Shown here: positions 14,987 through 23,612 of the stretch, piece after piece
How positions within the stretch are numbered: the stretch's first letter is position 1
Layout: each line of letters starts with the position of its first letter
DNA from: Sphingosinicella terrae
GTDB lineage: Bacteria > Pseudomonadota > Alphaproteobacteria > Sphingomonadales > Sphingomonadaceae
Assembly: GCF_003347635.1 (NCBI RefSeq)
Contig: NZ_QDFY01000001.1
Span: 868,001 to 932,000, forward strand
Length of the DNA stretch: 64,000 nucleotides
Reading direction: 5' to 3'
Made by a program: the position numbers and the translations under genes
Notes under the pieces: model-generated
The model's database searches: none
Seen by the model: the letters and a program-made list of their open reading frames with translations, nothing else
What the model was told of the DNA's origin: nothing

Positions 14987-15517
14987 TCACGCCGCGCTGC
15001 GCCGCTCCTCGGCCTTGCGCAGCACCTCATAGGCGGCCTGGATCGCCTGGAAGCGCGCCGCCGCCTCGGCATCCCCCGGGCGGGCGTCGGGGTGATTGAG
15101 TTTGGCGAGACGGCGATAGGCGGCGCGGATGTCGTCGAACTCCGCGTCGGATTCGAGCTCGAGCGCCTCGAGCGCACGCATCTCGTCCCGGCTGCGGCTG
15201 CCGTCGCCGGGGCCTCCCCAGCCATAATGGCCCGCCTGCCGATAGCCGTTGGCGCCGCGCTGCTCGTCCGCCTCGCGCGCCGCCGCCTCCTCGACGGTCA
15301 GGCCCTCGAAATAATTCCAGTTGCGATTATATTCCGCGGCGTGGCGCTCGCAGAAATACCAGCGTTCGCGACTGTTCGGAGATTTCGGAGCCGGCCGATC
15401 GCCCGGCTCGTCGCAGCCGTGGCGATCGCACAGCCGCACCGGCTCGGCATCACGCGCCGATCCGTAGCCGCGCCAGCGGGGAAAGCCCCAGTCGTTCGAT
15501 CGCGTCGGTTTTGCCAT
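14987..15517 (-). CDS. J-domain (DnaJ-like) protein
   Basis: A 176-residue cytosolic protein with a C-terminal J domain (about 112-172) carrying the essential HPD motif in KLNHPDARPGD. The N-terminal half has Cys/His pairs (LCDRHGCDEPG and YFCERHAAEYNRNWNYFEGL) that look like a small zinc-binding unit. This layout is a common alphaproteobacterial co-chaperone type that would stimulate DnaK. The ATG at 15517 precedes the conserved start MAKPTRSNDWG; upstream in-frame sequence runs into the RNase P RNA region. Confidence 0.85.
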   Translation of the reverse strand: MAKPTRSNDWGFPRWRGYGSARDAEPVRLCDRHGCDEPGDRPAPKSPNSRERWYFCERHAAEYNRNWNYFEGLTVEEAAAREADEQRGANGYRQAGHYGWGGPGDGSRSRDEMRALEALELESDAEFDDIRAAYRRLAKLNHPDARPGDAEAAARFQAIQAAYEVLRKAEERRSAA

Positions 15518-15611
15518 AGGTCCGGCCAATCTAGTCAGAATGGTGCGCACGTGCACGGGGGTAAGGGGAAAAAGTTCGTGACCGCCGCCGACCGGCAGAC
15601 GGCGAGGAAAT

Positions 15612-16017
15612 GGCCAGAGGGTCTGTAAGCCGGGTTCTGTCCACCGCCGGAGCGGATGGGCGGCCATTCCTCTAGGAGACGGATCGCTCCGTCCCTCAAG
15701 CAACCAACCCGGGCGACGGGGCCGGAACGAAGCCCATATGCCGCCCCTATTCGGTCTTGCTCCCGGTGGGGTTTACCGTGCCGCCTCCGTTGCCGGAGAC
15801 GCGGTGCGCTCTTACCGCACCCTTTCGCCCTGGCCCGCCTGCGCCTTCGGCTTCGGCGGGCGAGCCCGCCGGAGCTTGAGCGAAGGAGGGTGGTATGCTT
15901 TCTGTGGCACTTTCCCTGGGGTCGCCCCCGCCGGGCATTACCCGGCACCGCCGTTCCATGGAGCCCGGACTTTCCTCGCCCTGCTTGCGCAGGCCGCGGC
16001 CGCCCGACCCTCTGGTC
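15612..16017 (-). ncRNA. rnpB: RNase P RNA (class A)
   Basis: Read on the minus strand, this ~406-base region carries the conserved marks of bacterial RNase P RNA. GAGGAAAGTCCGGGCTCC lies near the 5' end, with ACAGA and GGTAA segments inside, and ACAGAACCCGGCTTACAG lies at the 3' end. The P1 helix forms between GACCAGAGGGTC (5') and GACCCTCTGGCC (3'). The RNA is the catalytic part of the enzyme that trims 5' leaders of tRNA precursors. A GC-rich palindrome at ~15853-15875, in the position of the variable P12 arm, is shared with the sequence next to ffs. Ends are approximate to a few bases. Confidence 0.95.
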
Positions 16018-16053
16018 CAGCCTATCTAGGACCTGCCGCCCGATTCCGAAAGG

Positions 16054-16749
16054 TCAGAAGACGTGCCCGCGCTCGCGGTCGAGCAGCAGCTGGAGGAGGA
16101 TGGCCCGGCACTCACCGTCTATCGCGCCGTCGACCATCTCGGGACGAAAGCGGCGCTGGAAGGCGGTGACCGCCGCAACGGCCTCGCGCACGTCATAGCC
16201 ATAGCGTTCGAGCGCGAGCAGGAAGCCGCCGTCGGTCCAGGCGGGATCGACCAGGCCGCGGCACGGCCGCGCCACCGCCAGGCCGCAACGAGCGAGAAGG
16301 CCCCAGTCGAAAAGCTCGCCGGGATCCTGCTTGCGCGCCGGCGCCACGTCGGAATGGCCGACGATGTTCGCACGCGGCACCTGATGGCGCTTCACGATTC
16401 CGTCGAGCAAGGGCAGCAGCGCGTCCATCTGCGCCTTCGGGAAAGGCCGGTAGCCGAGCTCGTGGCCCGGGTTGACGATCTCGATGCCGATGCTGACCGC
16501 GTTCACGCCGTGGACGCCGCGCCAATAGGAGCTGCCGGCATGCCACGCCCTCTTCTCCTCGGGCACCATGCGCAGCACCCGGCCGTCCTCGGTGACGAGA
16601 TAGTGGCAGGAGACCTTCGCCTCCGGATCGCGCAGCCGGTCGATCGCCGCGTCGGCATCCGCCATCCCGGTATAATGAAGGACGACCATCGACACGGGCT
16701 GGTCGCGCTCGTCGAAATTGGGCGACGGGCAGTCGATGATCTCGTCCAT
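16054..16749 (-). CDS. N-acetylmuramoyl-L-alanine amidase (AmpD/AmiD type)
   Basis: A 231-residue amidase_2 protein. Zinc ligands are visible as VVLHYTGM (first His), AWHAGSSYWRG and VGHSDVAPARKQDPG (second His plus the Lys/Asp of the active site). After the catalytic domain (about 1-165) comes a peptidoglycan-binding type tail (about 175-231, REAVAAVTAFQRRFRP). No signal peptide is seen, so it is probably a cytosolic anhydro-muropeptide amidase in cell-wall recycling. The tail is more usual in AmiD-type proteins. It lies downstream of the che operon with 68 bases between. Confidence 0.87.
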   Translation of the reverse strand: MDEIIDCPSPNFDERDQPVSMVVLHYTGMADADAAIDRLRDPEAKVSCHYLVTEDGRVLRMVPEEKRAWHAGSSYWRGVHGVNAVSIGIEIVNPGHELGYRPFPKAQMDALLPLLDGIVKRHQVPRANIVGHSDVAPARKQDPGELFDWGLLARCGLAVARPCRGLVDPAWTDGGFLLALERYGYDVREAVAAVTAFQRRFRPEMVDGAIDGECRAILLQLLLDRERGHVF

Positions 16750-16817
16750 GACCGCTTAGGGATGAAAATCCGCCGAAAGGTCAAGCGCAGACGGCGACGG
16801 GGGCCTCGAGGGTGGGT

Positions 16818-17678
16818 TCAGGCGACGCGGGCCGCGGGCGACGCACCGATGCCGACTCCCGGTGCCGGGACGTAGAGTCCGCGATTTTCCGGATCCGAGA
16901 CGAATCGATCGGTCAGCCCGATCACCGTCTCGCCGGCGCCGAGCATGAGGCTGCCGTCGGCGGCGATCGCCTGCGAGAGCCGGGTGAAGGCCAGCCGCTT
17001 CATCTCCGGCGAGAAATAGAGCAGCACGTTGCGGCACAGGATGATGTCGAACTTGCCCGGATGAGGAGGCGCGTCGCTGATGTTGCGGGCCTCGAAGCGG
17101 ACGGCGTCGCGCAGGACCGGCGAGATCTTCCATTCGCGGCCGCCGACCTCGTCGAAATGACGGATCATCTGCACCACCGGCAGGCCGCGCTGCACCTCGA
17201 ACTGGGAATAGATTCCCGCACGCGCCTTCTCGATCGTGCGACGGGACAGGTCGGTGCCGACGATATCGATCTTCCAGCCCTGCCAGCGGGTTTTCTCGTC
17301 GGCGAAGCTCATCGCCAGCGAATAGACCTCCTGACCGGTCGAACAGCCGGCGCACCAGATAGACAGCCTTTTCTCGCGCTGCCGCGCCTGCTCCAGGCGC
17401 TTCACCGGCCCGCCGAACAGGAGATCGAAGGGAAGCTTGTCCCGAAAGAAATAGGTCTCGTTGTTGAGCAGCGCCTCGATCACCGATTCGGTGAGCGCCG
17501 GGTCGCGTCCGGCGACGAGGCGGGCGACGAGCTGGTCGACATTGGCGAAGTCGCGCTCGCGCATGATCGAGGAGAGCGCGCTGTCGATCCGCCAACGCCG
17601 ATTGAAGGTGATCTGCTGGCCGGTGCGGGCCTCGAGCAGGCTGGCGAGAATGCGTTGGGAGGACTGGCTTATTTCCAC
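16818..17678 (-). CDS. cheR: Chemotaxis protein methyltransferase CheR
   Basis: A 286-residue protein with the CheR N-terminal helical domain (FNRRWRIDSALSSIM) and an S-adenosylmethionine domain: ETYFFRDKLPFDLL, then WCAGCSTGQEVYSLAM as the AdoMet loop, and FDIILCRNVLLYFS. It methylates glutamates on chemoreceptors. The start is a GTG at 17678 overlapping the end of cheB by 10 bases; AGAGGGCGGGGG lies upstream. It is the last gene of the cheA-cheW-cheY-cheB-cheR operon. Confidence 0.92.
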   Translation of the reverse strand: MEISQSSQRILASLLEARTGQQITFNRRWRIDSALSSIMRERDFANVDQLVARLVAGRDPALTESVIEALLNNETYFFRDKLPFDLLFGGPVKRLEQARQREKRLSIWCAGCSTGQEVYSLAMSFADEKTRWQGWKIDIVGTDLSRRTIEKARAGIYSQFEVQRGLPVVQMIRHFDEVGGREWKISPVLRDAVRFEARNISDAPPHPGKFDIILCRNVLLYFSPEMKRLAFTRLSQAIAADGSLMLGAGETVIGLTDRFVSDPENRGLYVPAPGVGIGASPAARVA

Positions 17679-18763
17679 GATGCGGCCCCCGCCCTCTCGG
17701 CGATCCGCCGCGCCAGCTCGGTGGGCGGAAGCACGGCGGAGGCGAGTCCCGCCTCCGCGACGGCGCGCGGCATACCCCACACCGCGGAGCTCAGCTGGTC
17801 CTGGGCGAGCATCGCGCCTCCCCGCTCGACGAGCAGGCGGCTGCCGATCAGGCCGTCGCGGCCCATGCCGCTCAGGATCACGCCGACCGCACAATCGCCG
17901 AACAGCTCGGCCACCGAGGAGATCATCGGGTCGACCGAAGGCATGCATCCCGACGGCGCCCGGTGGCGATCGAGCCTGACCCGGGCCTGGCCCGGCGCGC
18001 CGGCCACGCACAGATGGGCGTCGCCCGGAGCGACGTGAATGCGATCGGCGATCAGCGTCCGGCCTTCGACCGCGACCGTCGCGGCGCGGCCGGAGGCCGT
18101 CTCGAGCTGGCGCGCGAAATAGGGCATGAACACCGCCGGCAGGTGCTGGGTGACCAGGATCGGCGCGCCGATCCGCGGCGGCAGCGCACGCAGCAGCTCC
18201 ACCAGGGCATGGAGCCCTCCGGTGGACGCGCCGAGAGCGACGCAGCCAAGCGGCCGGTCGGGCATGTCGCGCAGCCGGACCGGCCCAGGGGCCCGCGCGA
18301 CCTGGCCTTCCTCGCGGCTGGCATGGCCGATCCGACGCAACCGGTCGGCAAGCACCTGGGAAAAACGTCCCGCGAAGAAGCCTGTGCCAGGCTTGGGAAG
18401 GGTGTCGGCCGCACCTTCGGCGAGGGCACGGACCGTGACCTCGGCGCCATCCTCGGCCATGGACGACACGATCAGCACCCGGGCGCCGTTACCGGCCGCG
18501 ATGATCTCGGGAAGCGCCTCGAGGCCGCTCGTCCCGGGCATCTCCACGTCGAGCAGGACGATGTCGACTTCGACCGTACGCAAGGCATCCAGCGCCTCGC
18601 GCGCATTGCCGGCCAGCGCCACCACCTCGAAGTCCGGCTCGCTGCCGACCATTCGCGACAGCACCGCCCGCGCGACCGTCGAATCATCGACGATCATCAG
18701 GCGAATCGGGGCGGGTCCGCCCCGTTCTGGGCGCCGCCGCAGGGTGGCGCAGGGGGCGTTCAC
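17669..18763 (-). CDS. cheB: Chemotaxis response regulator protein-glutamate methylesterase CheB
   Basis: A 364-residue protein. The receiver domain (about 20-140) has LMIVDDSTVAR and phospho-acceptor VDIVLLDVEMPG. The esterase domain (about 175-360) has the catalytic triad Ser in GASTGG, His in TQHLPAVF and Asp in GMGRDGLIGS. It removes methyl groups from chemoreceptors when phosphorylated by CheA. The GTG start at 18763 overlaps the cheY stop (GTGA). Confidence 0.93.
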   Translation of the reverse strand: MNAPCATLRRRPERGGPAPIRLMIVDDSTVARAVLSRMVGSEPDFEVVALAGNAREALDALRTVEVDIVLLDVEMPGTSGLEALPEIIAAGNGARVLIVSSMAEDGAEVTVRALAEGAADTLPKPGTGFFAGRFSQVLADRLRRIGHASREEGQVARAPGPVRLRDMPDRPLGCVALGASTGGLHALVELLRALPPRIGAPILVTQHLPAVFMPYFARQLETASGRAATVAVEGRTLIADRIHVAPGDAHLCVAGAPGQARVRLDRHRAPSGCMPSVDPMISSVAELFGDCAVGVILSGMGRDGLIGSRLLVERGGAMLAQDQLSSAVWGMPRAVAEAGLASAVLPPTELARRIAERAGAASWK

Positions 18764-19125
18764 GCCACGCCGACGATCTGCAGCTTGCTCTGAAGGGTCT
18801 CGCGATCGAACGGCTTCATCACATATTCGTCCGCGCCGGCGGCGATCGCCGCGCGGATATGGGCGATGTCGTTCTCCGTCGTGCAGAACACCACCTTGGG
18901 CTGCTCGGGCCGCTCCGAGCCGCGCAGCGCACGCAGGAACTCCATCCCGCTCATCACCGGCATGTTCCAGTCGAGCAGGATCACGTCCGGCATGCTGCTG
19001 TCGCAGCGGTCGAGCGCCTCGCGCCCGTCTTCCGCTTCCTCGACCGAGAAGTTGAGGGTTTCCAGGATGTGACGGGCGACCTTGCGGATCACCTTGCTAT
19101 CATCGACGACAAGACAGCTTCTCAT
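18760..19125 (-). CDS. cheY: CheY-like response regulator
   Basis: A 121-residue single-domain receiver. It has the acidic pocket CLVVDDSKVIR, phosphorylation site Asp52 in VILLDWNMP, conserved Thr in VFCTTEND and Lys in VMKPFD. It is phosphorylated by CheA. With no flagellar genes in the window its output could be a flagellar motor, pili or another pathway. The ATG at 19125 lies 152 bases after the cheW stop. That is the only gap in the operon, and no terminator is evident in it. Confidence 0.9.
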   Translation of the reverse strand: MRSCLVVDDSKVIRKVARHILETLNFSVEEAEDGREALDRCDSSMPDVILLDWNMPVMSGMEFLRALRGSERPEQPKVVFCTTENDIAHIRAAIAAGADEYVMKPFDRETLQSKLQIVGVA

Positions 19126-19277
19126 ATCTCTTTGCTCCGTTGGCCGCGCCGGGGACCGTAATGCGAAGAGGTAATCACAAGTTTAAAGCCGAACATTCGG
19201 CGTCGATCGACCGACGGCAATCATCACGGGTTTCGGGTGAGGCGTTGAAGCGAAGCGGGCGGAACCGCCGGATGTGC

Positions 19278-19715
19278 CTAGGCCGCCTGGGCGGTCGGGC
19301 CGGCGATGAGCAGATGGGGATCGACGAGCAGGAGCAGGCTGCCTTCCACCTCGACCATGCCGGCAGCGACGCGGTCCCAGCCGGCGCCGACGCGGCCGCG
19401 CACGGGCGTTGCCGCGCGATTGATCTCGACCACGTCCTCCACCGCCTCGACGAGCAGCGCATAAGGATGGCCGCCCGAGATGACGACGATCGCCTCGGCT
19501 AGTCCGTCGACGGGGGACCGGCCGAATTCGAGCGCGGCGAGCCCGTCGATGACGGTGAGCACGCGGCTGCGCAGTGCGGACAGCCCGGCGACGTGCGCCG
19601 CCGCCTTCGGGGTCGGCGTGATCCCGTCCAGCTCGACGACGCCTTCCACCTCGGCGGCGGGAAGCGCGACCCGGCGGCCGGCGAGCCGAACGATGAGCAG
19701 GAGATGGTCAGCCAT
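19278..19715 (-). CDS. cheW: Chemotaxis coupling protein CheW
   Basis: A 145-residue CheW-fold protein. It opens HLLLIVRLAGRRVALPAAEVEGVVEL and continues with VAGLSALRSRVLTVIDGLAALEFG, matching the family's beta-barrel core. The closing LLLLVDPHLLI is also typical. It tethers CheA to chemoreceptor tips. The ATG at 19715 lies inside the last codons of cheA (8-base overlap, ATGGCTGA), so translation is coupled. Confidence 0.85.
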   Translation of the reverse strand: MADHLLLIVRLAGRRVALPAAEVEGVVELDGITPTPKAAAHVAGLSALRSRVLTVIDGLAALEFGRSPVDGLAEAIVVISGGHPYALLVEAVEDVVEINRAATPVRGRVGAGWDRVAAGMVEVEGSLLLLVDPHLLIAGPTAQAA

Positions 19716-22095
19716 GGGATCGAGCCTTGTTGGCGCCGCGGCTCAGCGCCTCGAGCAGGCCGGCGCGGTCGTACCGGTAGATGCTGTTGTCATTCTCGCC
19801 CGAATGCTCCGGCCGGGAGCGGATGCGCAGTACCTCGCCGGCCGAGACGGCCGAGTCGGGAAGGTCGTCCTCGGCGCTGGCGATGAGAATGTCGGCGGCG
19901 ATGCCCTCGCCCGCCGGGACGACCCGGTAACCCAGGCTCTCGATCAGCGGGCGAAGCATGTTCTCCATCCAGGGATCCCCGGTCGGGAGCGCGCACACCG
20001 GCGCCTCGTCGTTGCCGGCGGTGGCGTCCCCGCAAGCGGCGAACAGCCAATAGGGATCGAGCAGCTCGACCTGGCTGCCGTCGATGAGCGCGACGCCGGC
20101 AATCTCCCCCGGCGACGGCGATGGCTTGAGTTCGACGGCGACCGAGCGGATGTCGACCACCTCGGCAAACCCGTAGGCGATCTCGGTCTCGCCATCGGTC
20201 AGCCGGAGGATACGCAGCTTGCCCTCGCCGGGCGCGGCGGCGCAGCCGGCCAGGGGCAATATGTTGCCGCCCAGCGCGACGCGAAGCTTGCCGGCGCTGT
20301 GGCGGATAGCCTGAGTGGGAACGTCCTCGATCCGCTCGACCACAGGCACCGGCACCGCGCGCAGACCGCCGTCCAGCCCCTGGAACAGCAGCAAGGTGGT
20401 CTCGTTCGGTCCGTCGTCCGAAATCTCCTCCTCCGCTGCCCGCGCCTCGGGCCCCTGCTCGTCGGAACCGAGGCCGGCCTGATTGGCCATTCCCGAAGGA
20501 TCGAGAAGAAGGATCGGCCGGCCGTCATCGGCGAGCGTCGTGCCGGCATAGAGGCCGGCCATCATCACCGCCGGCGCCGCCGGCTTGACCACCAGCTCCT
20601 CATGGTCGTGAACCGCCTCGACCGCGAGCGCGTAGACGTCGCCGCCGGCGGGCTTGAGCAGGATGATGTTGGCGCTGCGGGAGGCCGAGGCCCGGCCCAC
20701 CGCGGCCTCGTTGCCCGCCTGCCCGGCCGCCTCGACCCCGAGGAGGTCGCACAAGTCGACGAGTGGCACCCGACGCCCGCGCACCGTCGCCACGGTCGAT
20801 TCGCCGACCTGGTCCATCTGGGCCCCGGTGCCGGCGCGCAAGATCTCCTCGATCGCCGAGCGCGGGATGGCGAAGACCTGGCCCCCGGCGCTCACCGTCA
20901 GCGCCGGGATGATGGTCAGGGTCAGCGGCACCCGGATGCACAGCCGCACGCCTTCGCCGCGCCGCGAATCGATGTCGACCAGACCGCCGATCCGCTCGAT
21001 ATTGGCGCGAACCACGTCCATGCCGACGCCGCGGCCCGAAATGGCGGTGACTTCGCCGGCCGTGGACAGACCCGGCGCGAAGACGAGCGCGAGCTTCTGG
21101 CTCGACGAAAGCCGCTCGGCCTGGTCGGGCGCGATGATCCCGGCGGAAAGCGCCTTGCGGACCAAAGCCTCGCGATCGATGCCGCGGCCGTCGTCGATCA
21201 CCTCGATCAATATCTGGTTGCCGGCCTGGCGCGCGGAAACGCGCAGATAGCCGGTCTTGTCCTTGCCCGCCCTGGCGCGATCCTGGGGCTGTTCGATGCC
21301 GTGGTCTATCGCGTTGCGGATGATGTGGGTCAGCGGATCGCGGATCATCTCGATCATCTCGCGATCGAGCTCGACGTCACCGCCGTCTATCTCCAGCCGG
21401 AGCTGCTTGCCGAGCTCGGCGGAGAGGTCGCGGACCATTCGCGGCAAAGCGGTGAACAGGCTGTCGATCCGTTGCATGCGGGTGCGGGTGATGGCGTCGC
21501 GTATCTCGCCGATGCAGGCGGAGAGCCGCTCGAAAGCCGCCTCGACGGCGAGATCGCGATCGATGTCGCGCAGTCGCCGCGCCAGTTCGTTGCGGGCGAG
21601 CACGGCGTCGGAGACGCCGCTCATCATCCGATCGAGCAGGTCGACCGAGAGGCGGATGCTGCGCATGCCCTTGCGCACCTCGGCGGCGGCGCCTGCCGCT
21701 ATCTCCGGCTCCAGCGCCGGCAGGGCCGTCTCGCCGCTCAGCGCGGCGATCAGCTGCTCGTCGTCCTCGCTGCCCAGCGCCTCGCCCGTCTCCAGCGCCT
21801 GGACGAGTTCGCCGATCCGGTCGATGACGGCGAGCACCGCACTGACCAGCCGCGAATCCGCCGAGCGCTTGCCGGAGCGGACTTCGGCGAGCACGTCCTC
21901 GGCGGCATGGCTGAGCTGCTGAAGGCGCGGCAGGTCGAAGAAGCCGCAATTGCCTTTGACGGTGTGCACGAAGCGGAAGATTTCGTCGAGCCGTGCGCGG
22001 TCGCCCGGCTCGGACTCCCAGGCCACGATCGCCCCCGAAAGGGCCTGCAGCATGTCGCGCGTCTCCGCGAGGAAGTCGTTGATCAGCTCGTCCAT
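19708..22095 (-). CDS. cheA: Chemotaxis histidine kinase CheA
   Basis: A 795-residue kinase. The N-terminal Hpt domain has the phospho-His in FVHTVKGNCGFFD (about residue 45). The dimerisation helices and the ATPase have HIIRNAIDHGIEQP (N box), IEVIDDGRGID (G1) and GRGVGMDVVRANI (G2). A CheW-like regulatory domain follows (about 390-510). The last ~250 residues hold a second CheW-like part and an ending ADILIASAEDDLPDSAVSAG, which looks like a degenerate receiver without a clear acceptor. No P2 docking domain is obvious. First gene of the operon; start ATG 22095. Confidence 0.92.
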   Translation of the reverse strand: MDELINDFLAETRDMLQALSGAIVAWESEPGDRARLDEIFRFVHTVKGNCGFFDLPRLQQLSHAAEDVLAEVRSGKRSADSRLVSAVLAVIDRIGELVQALETGEALGSEDDEQLIAALSGETALPALEPEIAAGAAAEVRKGMRSIRLSVDLLDRMMSGVSDAVLARNELARRLRDIDRDLAVEAAFERLSACIGEIRDAITRTRMQRIDSLFTALPRMVRDLSAELGKQLRLEIDGGDVELDREMIEMIRDPLTHIIRNAIDHGIEQPQDRARAGKDKTGYLRVSARQAGNQILIEVIDDGRGIDREALVRKALSAGIIAPDQAERLSSSQKLALVFAPGLSTAGEVTAISGRGVGMDVVRANIERIGGLVDIDSRRGEGVRLCIRVPLTLTIIPALTVSAGGQVFAIPRSAIEEILRAGTGAQMDQVGESTVATVRGRRVPLVDLCDLLGVEAAGQAGNEAAVGRASASRSANIILLKPAGGDVYALAVEAVHDHEELVVKPAAPAVMMAGLYAGTTLADDGRPILLLDPSGMANQAGLGSDEQGPEARAAEEEISDDGPNETTLLLFQGLDGGLRAVPVPVVERIEDVPTQAIRHSAGKLRVALGGNILPLAGCAAAPGEGKLRILRLTDGETEIAYGFAEVVDIRSVAVELKPSPSPGEIAGVALIDGSQVELLDPYWLFAACGDATAGNDEAPVCALPTGDPWMENMLRPLIESLGYRVVPAGEGIAADILIASAEDDLPDSAVSAGEVLRIRSRPEHSGENDNSIYRYDRAGLLEALSRGANKARSHG

Positions 22096-22265
22096 GGCTC
22101 CGTCCGCAACCGTCGCGGAACCCCTATGGAGCGGCGCTGGTAAAGAAGCCGTTTACCGCCCTGTCCCGGCTGGGCGGGCGCGCCTTCCCGACAAATGTCC
22201 GGTTCCGTCGTCGCTTCGAAGCGGCTTAACTCTCGATCCGACGAGAACGACCGGAGGAGGCTCGA

Positions 22266-22871
22266 ATGATGAATGTCTTGGCAGCTGCCGCACTGATCGG
22301 CCTGACGCCCGCCGCCATGGTCGTCCGCGGCGGCGTCGAACGGGTCGCGCCGGGACAGGCTTCGCTTCTTCTGGGGCTTCCCGACCGGGAGCCGCCCGTC
22401 GTGCGCCTGGCCGACACGCCGCCGCCGCCGCCGCCGCCAATGCCGATCTCGCACCACGACCGACCGGCGACGCCGGCGATCGGAACCTATCATGTCGGCA
22501 GGCTCGGCGCAGGGTGCGGCGGCGGGACGTTGGCTGACGGTCGCCCCTTTCGCGACCAGCTGCATCGGTTCGAGGCGGGCGCTCGGAACGGTATCAGCCT
22601 GACCTCGCCCGATGCACCGCTCACGCTGCAGGTCTTCCGCGCCGGCGCGCCCGAGCAGCCGCTCGCGACGCTGGAGGCGAGCGGCGACGGACGGCGGGCG
22701 ACCGGCGCGTTCGCGGCCGCCGAGGGCGGCGATCACGTCCTTCGGATCATCGGCGCGCGGGGTTCGGACAATGCCCGCTGGCGGGTCGAGCTCAGCTTCG
22801 ACCGGTCGATCGACAGCGTCTATTTCTCCGACTGGTTCGACTGGAACGCCGCCGACCGCGCCTGCGGCTGA
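22266..22871 (+). CDS. Secreted hypothetical protein with proline run
   Basis: A 201-residue protein with a putative signal sequence (MMNVLAAAALIGLTPAAMVV). Its unusual linker has a run of seven prolines (about 52-58, TPPPPPPPMP), and a beta-rich domain of ~125 residues follows (FRDQLHRFEAGARNGISL, then VLRIIGARGSDNARWRVELSF). The two Cys in the mature part (GAGCGGG and RACG) could pair. The ATG-ATG start at 22266 has GGAGGAGGC in front. The family is not recognised. Confidence 0.6.
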   Translation: MMNVLAAAALIGLTPAAMVVRGGVERVAPGQASLLLGLPDREPPVVRLADTPPPPPPPMPISHHDRPATPAIGTYHVGRLGAGCGGGTLADGRPFRDQLHRFEAGARNGISLTSPDAPLTLQVFRAGAPEQPLATLEASGDGRRATGAFAAAEGGDHVLRIIGARGSDNARWRVELSFDRSIDSVYFSDWFDWNAADRACG

Positions 22872-22941
22872 CCCCCACCCCCGTCCTGCCGCTTGCCGCC
22901 GAAGGCGCGAGACTCGACAGGCGCGTCCGGGCCTATTAATG

Positions 22942-22955
22942 ACTGACTGGTCAGT
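22942..22955. promoter_or_regulatory. Palindromic operator, probable TetR-family site
   Basis: ACTGACTGGTCAGT is a 14-bp palindrome (arms ACTGAC and GTCAGT around TG). It lies 16 bases before the regulator start codon. Sites of this ACTGACNNGTCAGT type are common for TetR proteins that control their own efflux operon. It should overlap the promoter. Confidence 0.7.
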
Positions 22956-22970
22956 TAGTAAGGATCGGTC

Positions 22971-23612
22971 ATGGCCCCTGTCCCCGAACCCCGTTGGCGC
23001 CGCCGAAAGGAGGCGCGTCCGGCCGACATCGTCGCCGCCGCGCTCGAACTGTTCACCGAGAAGGGCTTCGCCGCCGCACGGCTGGACGAGATCGCCCGCC
23101 GCGCGGGCGTGTCCAAGGGCACGCTCTATCTCTATTTCGACAGCAAGGAGGCCCTGTTCCGGGCGGTGGTGCGCGACGTGGTGGTTCCAAACGTCGAGGC
23201 GCTCCGGGAATCGGTGCTCGGCTCGGCCACCCCCTTCCCGGAGCGGCTCCGCGAACTCCTGCCCCGCTTCGCGGCCATCGTCACCGCGCTTCCGATCGGC
23301 GCCGTCGCCAAGATGGTGATAGGCGAATCGCGCAACTTCCCCGAGCTCGCCAAGGTCTGGCACGACGATGTCATCCTGAAGTCGATCGGGCTGCTCGTCG
23401 AGCTGCTCGAGGCGGCGCAGGCCCGCGGCGAGGTCCGCGCCGGCAATCCGCGCATCCAGGCCTTTTCGATCATGGGGCCGATGCTGCTCGGCATCCTGTG
23501 GAGGGAAACATTCACCCCGATCGGCGGCGCCGAGGTCGATCTCGTGGCCGCCGCGCGGCAGCATGCCGAGACGGTGATCGACGGGCTCAGCCTGAAGGAG
23601 AGCGCGCGATGA
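22971..23612 (+). CDS. TetR/AcrR family transcriptional regulator
   Basis: A 213-residue regulator. The helix-turn-helix lies at about 28-62: LFTEKGFAAARLDEIARRAG then VSKGTLYLYFDSKEALF, the canonical TetR recognition helix. The rest is the helical ligand domain. The palindrome immediately upstream and three co-oriented export genes behind it indicate local autoregulated control of efflux. Its stop overlaps the HlyD gene start (ATGA). Confidence 0.9.
   Translation: MAPVPEPRWRRRKEARPADIVAAALELFTEKGFAAARLDEIARRAGVSKGTLYLYFDSKEALFRAVVRDVVVPNVEALRESVLGSATPFPERLRELLPRFAAIVTALPIGAVAKMVIGESRNFPELAKVWHDDVILKSIGLLVELLEAAQARGEVRAGNPRIQAFSIMGPMLLGILWRETFTPIGGAEVDLVAAARQHAETVIDGLSLKESAR

Noticed and set aside
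15738-16169. Long plus-strand ORFs opposite 15.6-16.2 kb
   Set aside because: They lie across the conserved RNase P RNA on the minus strand and show only Arg/Pro/Ala-rich, non-protein-like sequence.
19480-22143. 887-codon plus-strand ORF opposite cheA
   Set aside because: It mirrors cheA codon by codon with no domain or signal; cheA on the other strand has all kinase motifs.
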